Below are positions 63,964-64,000 of a stretch of DNA of 64,000 nucleotides, one piece after another. This DNA comes from UBA1234 sp964400015. GTDB lineage: Bacteria > Bacillota > Clostridia > TANB77 > UBA1234. The notes beneath the pieces are model-generated. The model did not search any database. It was not told the DNA's origin and saw only the letters and a list, made by a program, of their open reading frames with translations. The stretch spans positions 108,038 to 172,037 of the forward strand of contig CAYNRR010000002.1 in NCBI GenBank assembly GCA_964400015.1, given 5' to 3'. Each line of letters starts with the position of its first letter. Within the stretch, counting starts at the first letter, position 1. Position numbers and translations under genes: made by a program.

Positions 63964-64000
63964 TTAGTGTGTTCCTTGTGTTTCGTAATCGTTGTTTGCT
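63964..64000 (-). CDS. C-terminal end of a gene cut by the window edge
   Basis: Eleven codons (ANNDYETQGTH) precede a stop on the minus strand, just upstream of a strong terminator. The product cannot be named. Position relative to the terminator makes it a plausible gene end, but the reading frame is too short to prove. Confidence 0.4.
   Translation of the reverse strand, partial: ANNDYETQGTH

Overview
The window is AT-rich, and its genes are those of a low-GC, spore-forming Clostridia-type member of the Firmicutes (Bacillota). Sporulation genes are gpr, spoIIM, a SpoIID-domain gene and a broken pdaB-like gene. Other clues are the GatCAB amidotransferase, SLH surface proteins, strong GGAGG ribosome binding sites and U-tailed hairpin terminators. 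I cannot name the genus. Most genes lie on the minus strand. The plus strand carries gpr, one glycosyltransferase, tyrS and two small zinc-ribbon genes.

Positions 1-8333 are an accessory region. It holds a Cys-rich hypothetical, a GtrA-like membrane protein, a pdaB-like pseudogene with two frameshifts, a serine-recombinase remnant and a DUF4143-type ATPase. The ATPase lies between two 53-bp direct repeats. A PfkB-type sugar kinase, a Cys/His-repeat surface protein and two small hypotheticals follow. Several of these have codon usage unlike the rest of the window and their own strong terminators.

Positions 8494-20980 hold a probable minus-strand operon (response regulator, histidine kinase, two small exported/membrane proteins, ftsY, rimO, pgsA, ligA, DUF4358 lipoprotein). 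Upstream of it are a P-loop/Asp23-like protein and rpsO-pnp with structured intergenic RNA. Positions 21124-28947 hold a three-gene cluster of membrane-anchored envelope proteins. The first is a 2022-residue protein that combines a LytM (M23) domain and a lytic transglycosylase domain. It is divergent from gpr.

Positions 29978-40628 are a ten-gene minus-strand run (O-methyltransferase, U32 protease, ychF, spoIID-like, ROK kinase, murB, yvcK, glycogen debranching enzyme, ruvC, holA). Positions 40775-50054 carry a hypothetical, a MATE exporter with a cytidylate-kinase-like protein, tRNA-Thr(CGU), gatCAB, two glycosyltransferases and a XerD-type recombinase. Positions 50335-55214 carry spoIIM and a run of prepilin peptidase, M24 peptidase, DUF1189 protein, tmcAL and rnhA.

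Positions 55443-64000 carry a zinc-ribbon regulator, tyrS, an HD phosphohydrolase, a TIGR04086 membrane protein, a small metal-binding protein, a HAD phosphatase and two SLH-domain surface proteins. The end of one more gene reaches the right edge.

The best candidate for an undescribed system is the 21124-28947 envelope cluster. The structured RNAs around rpsO/pnp and after tRNA-Thr, and the repeat-flanked ATPase/recombinase scar, are also worth a look.
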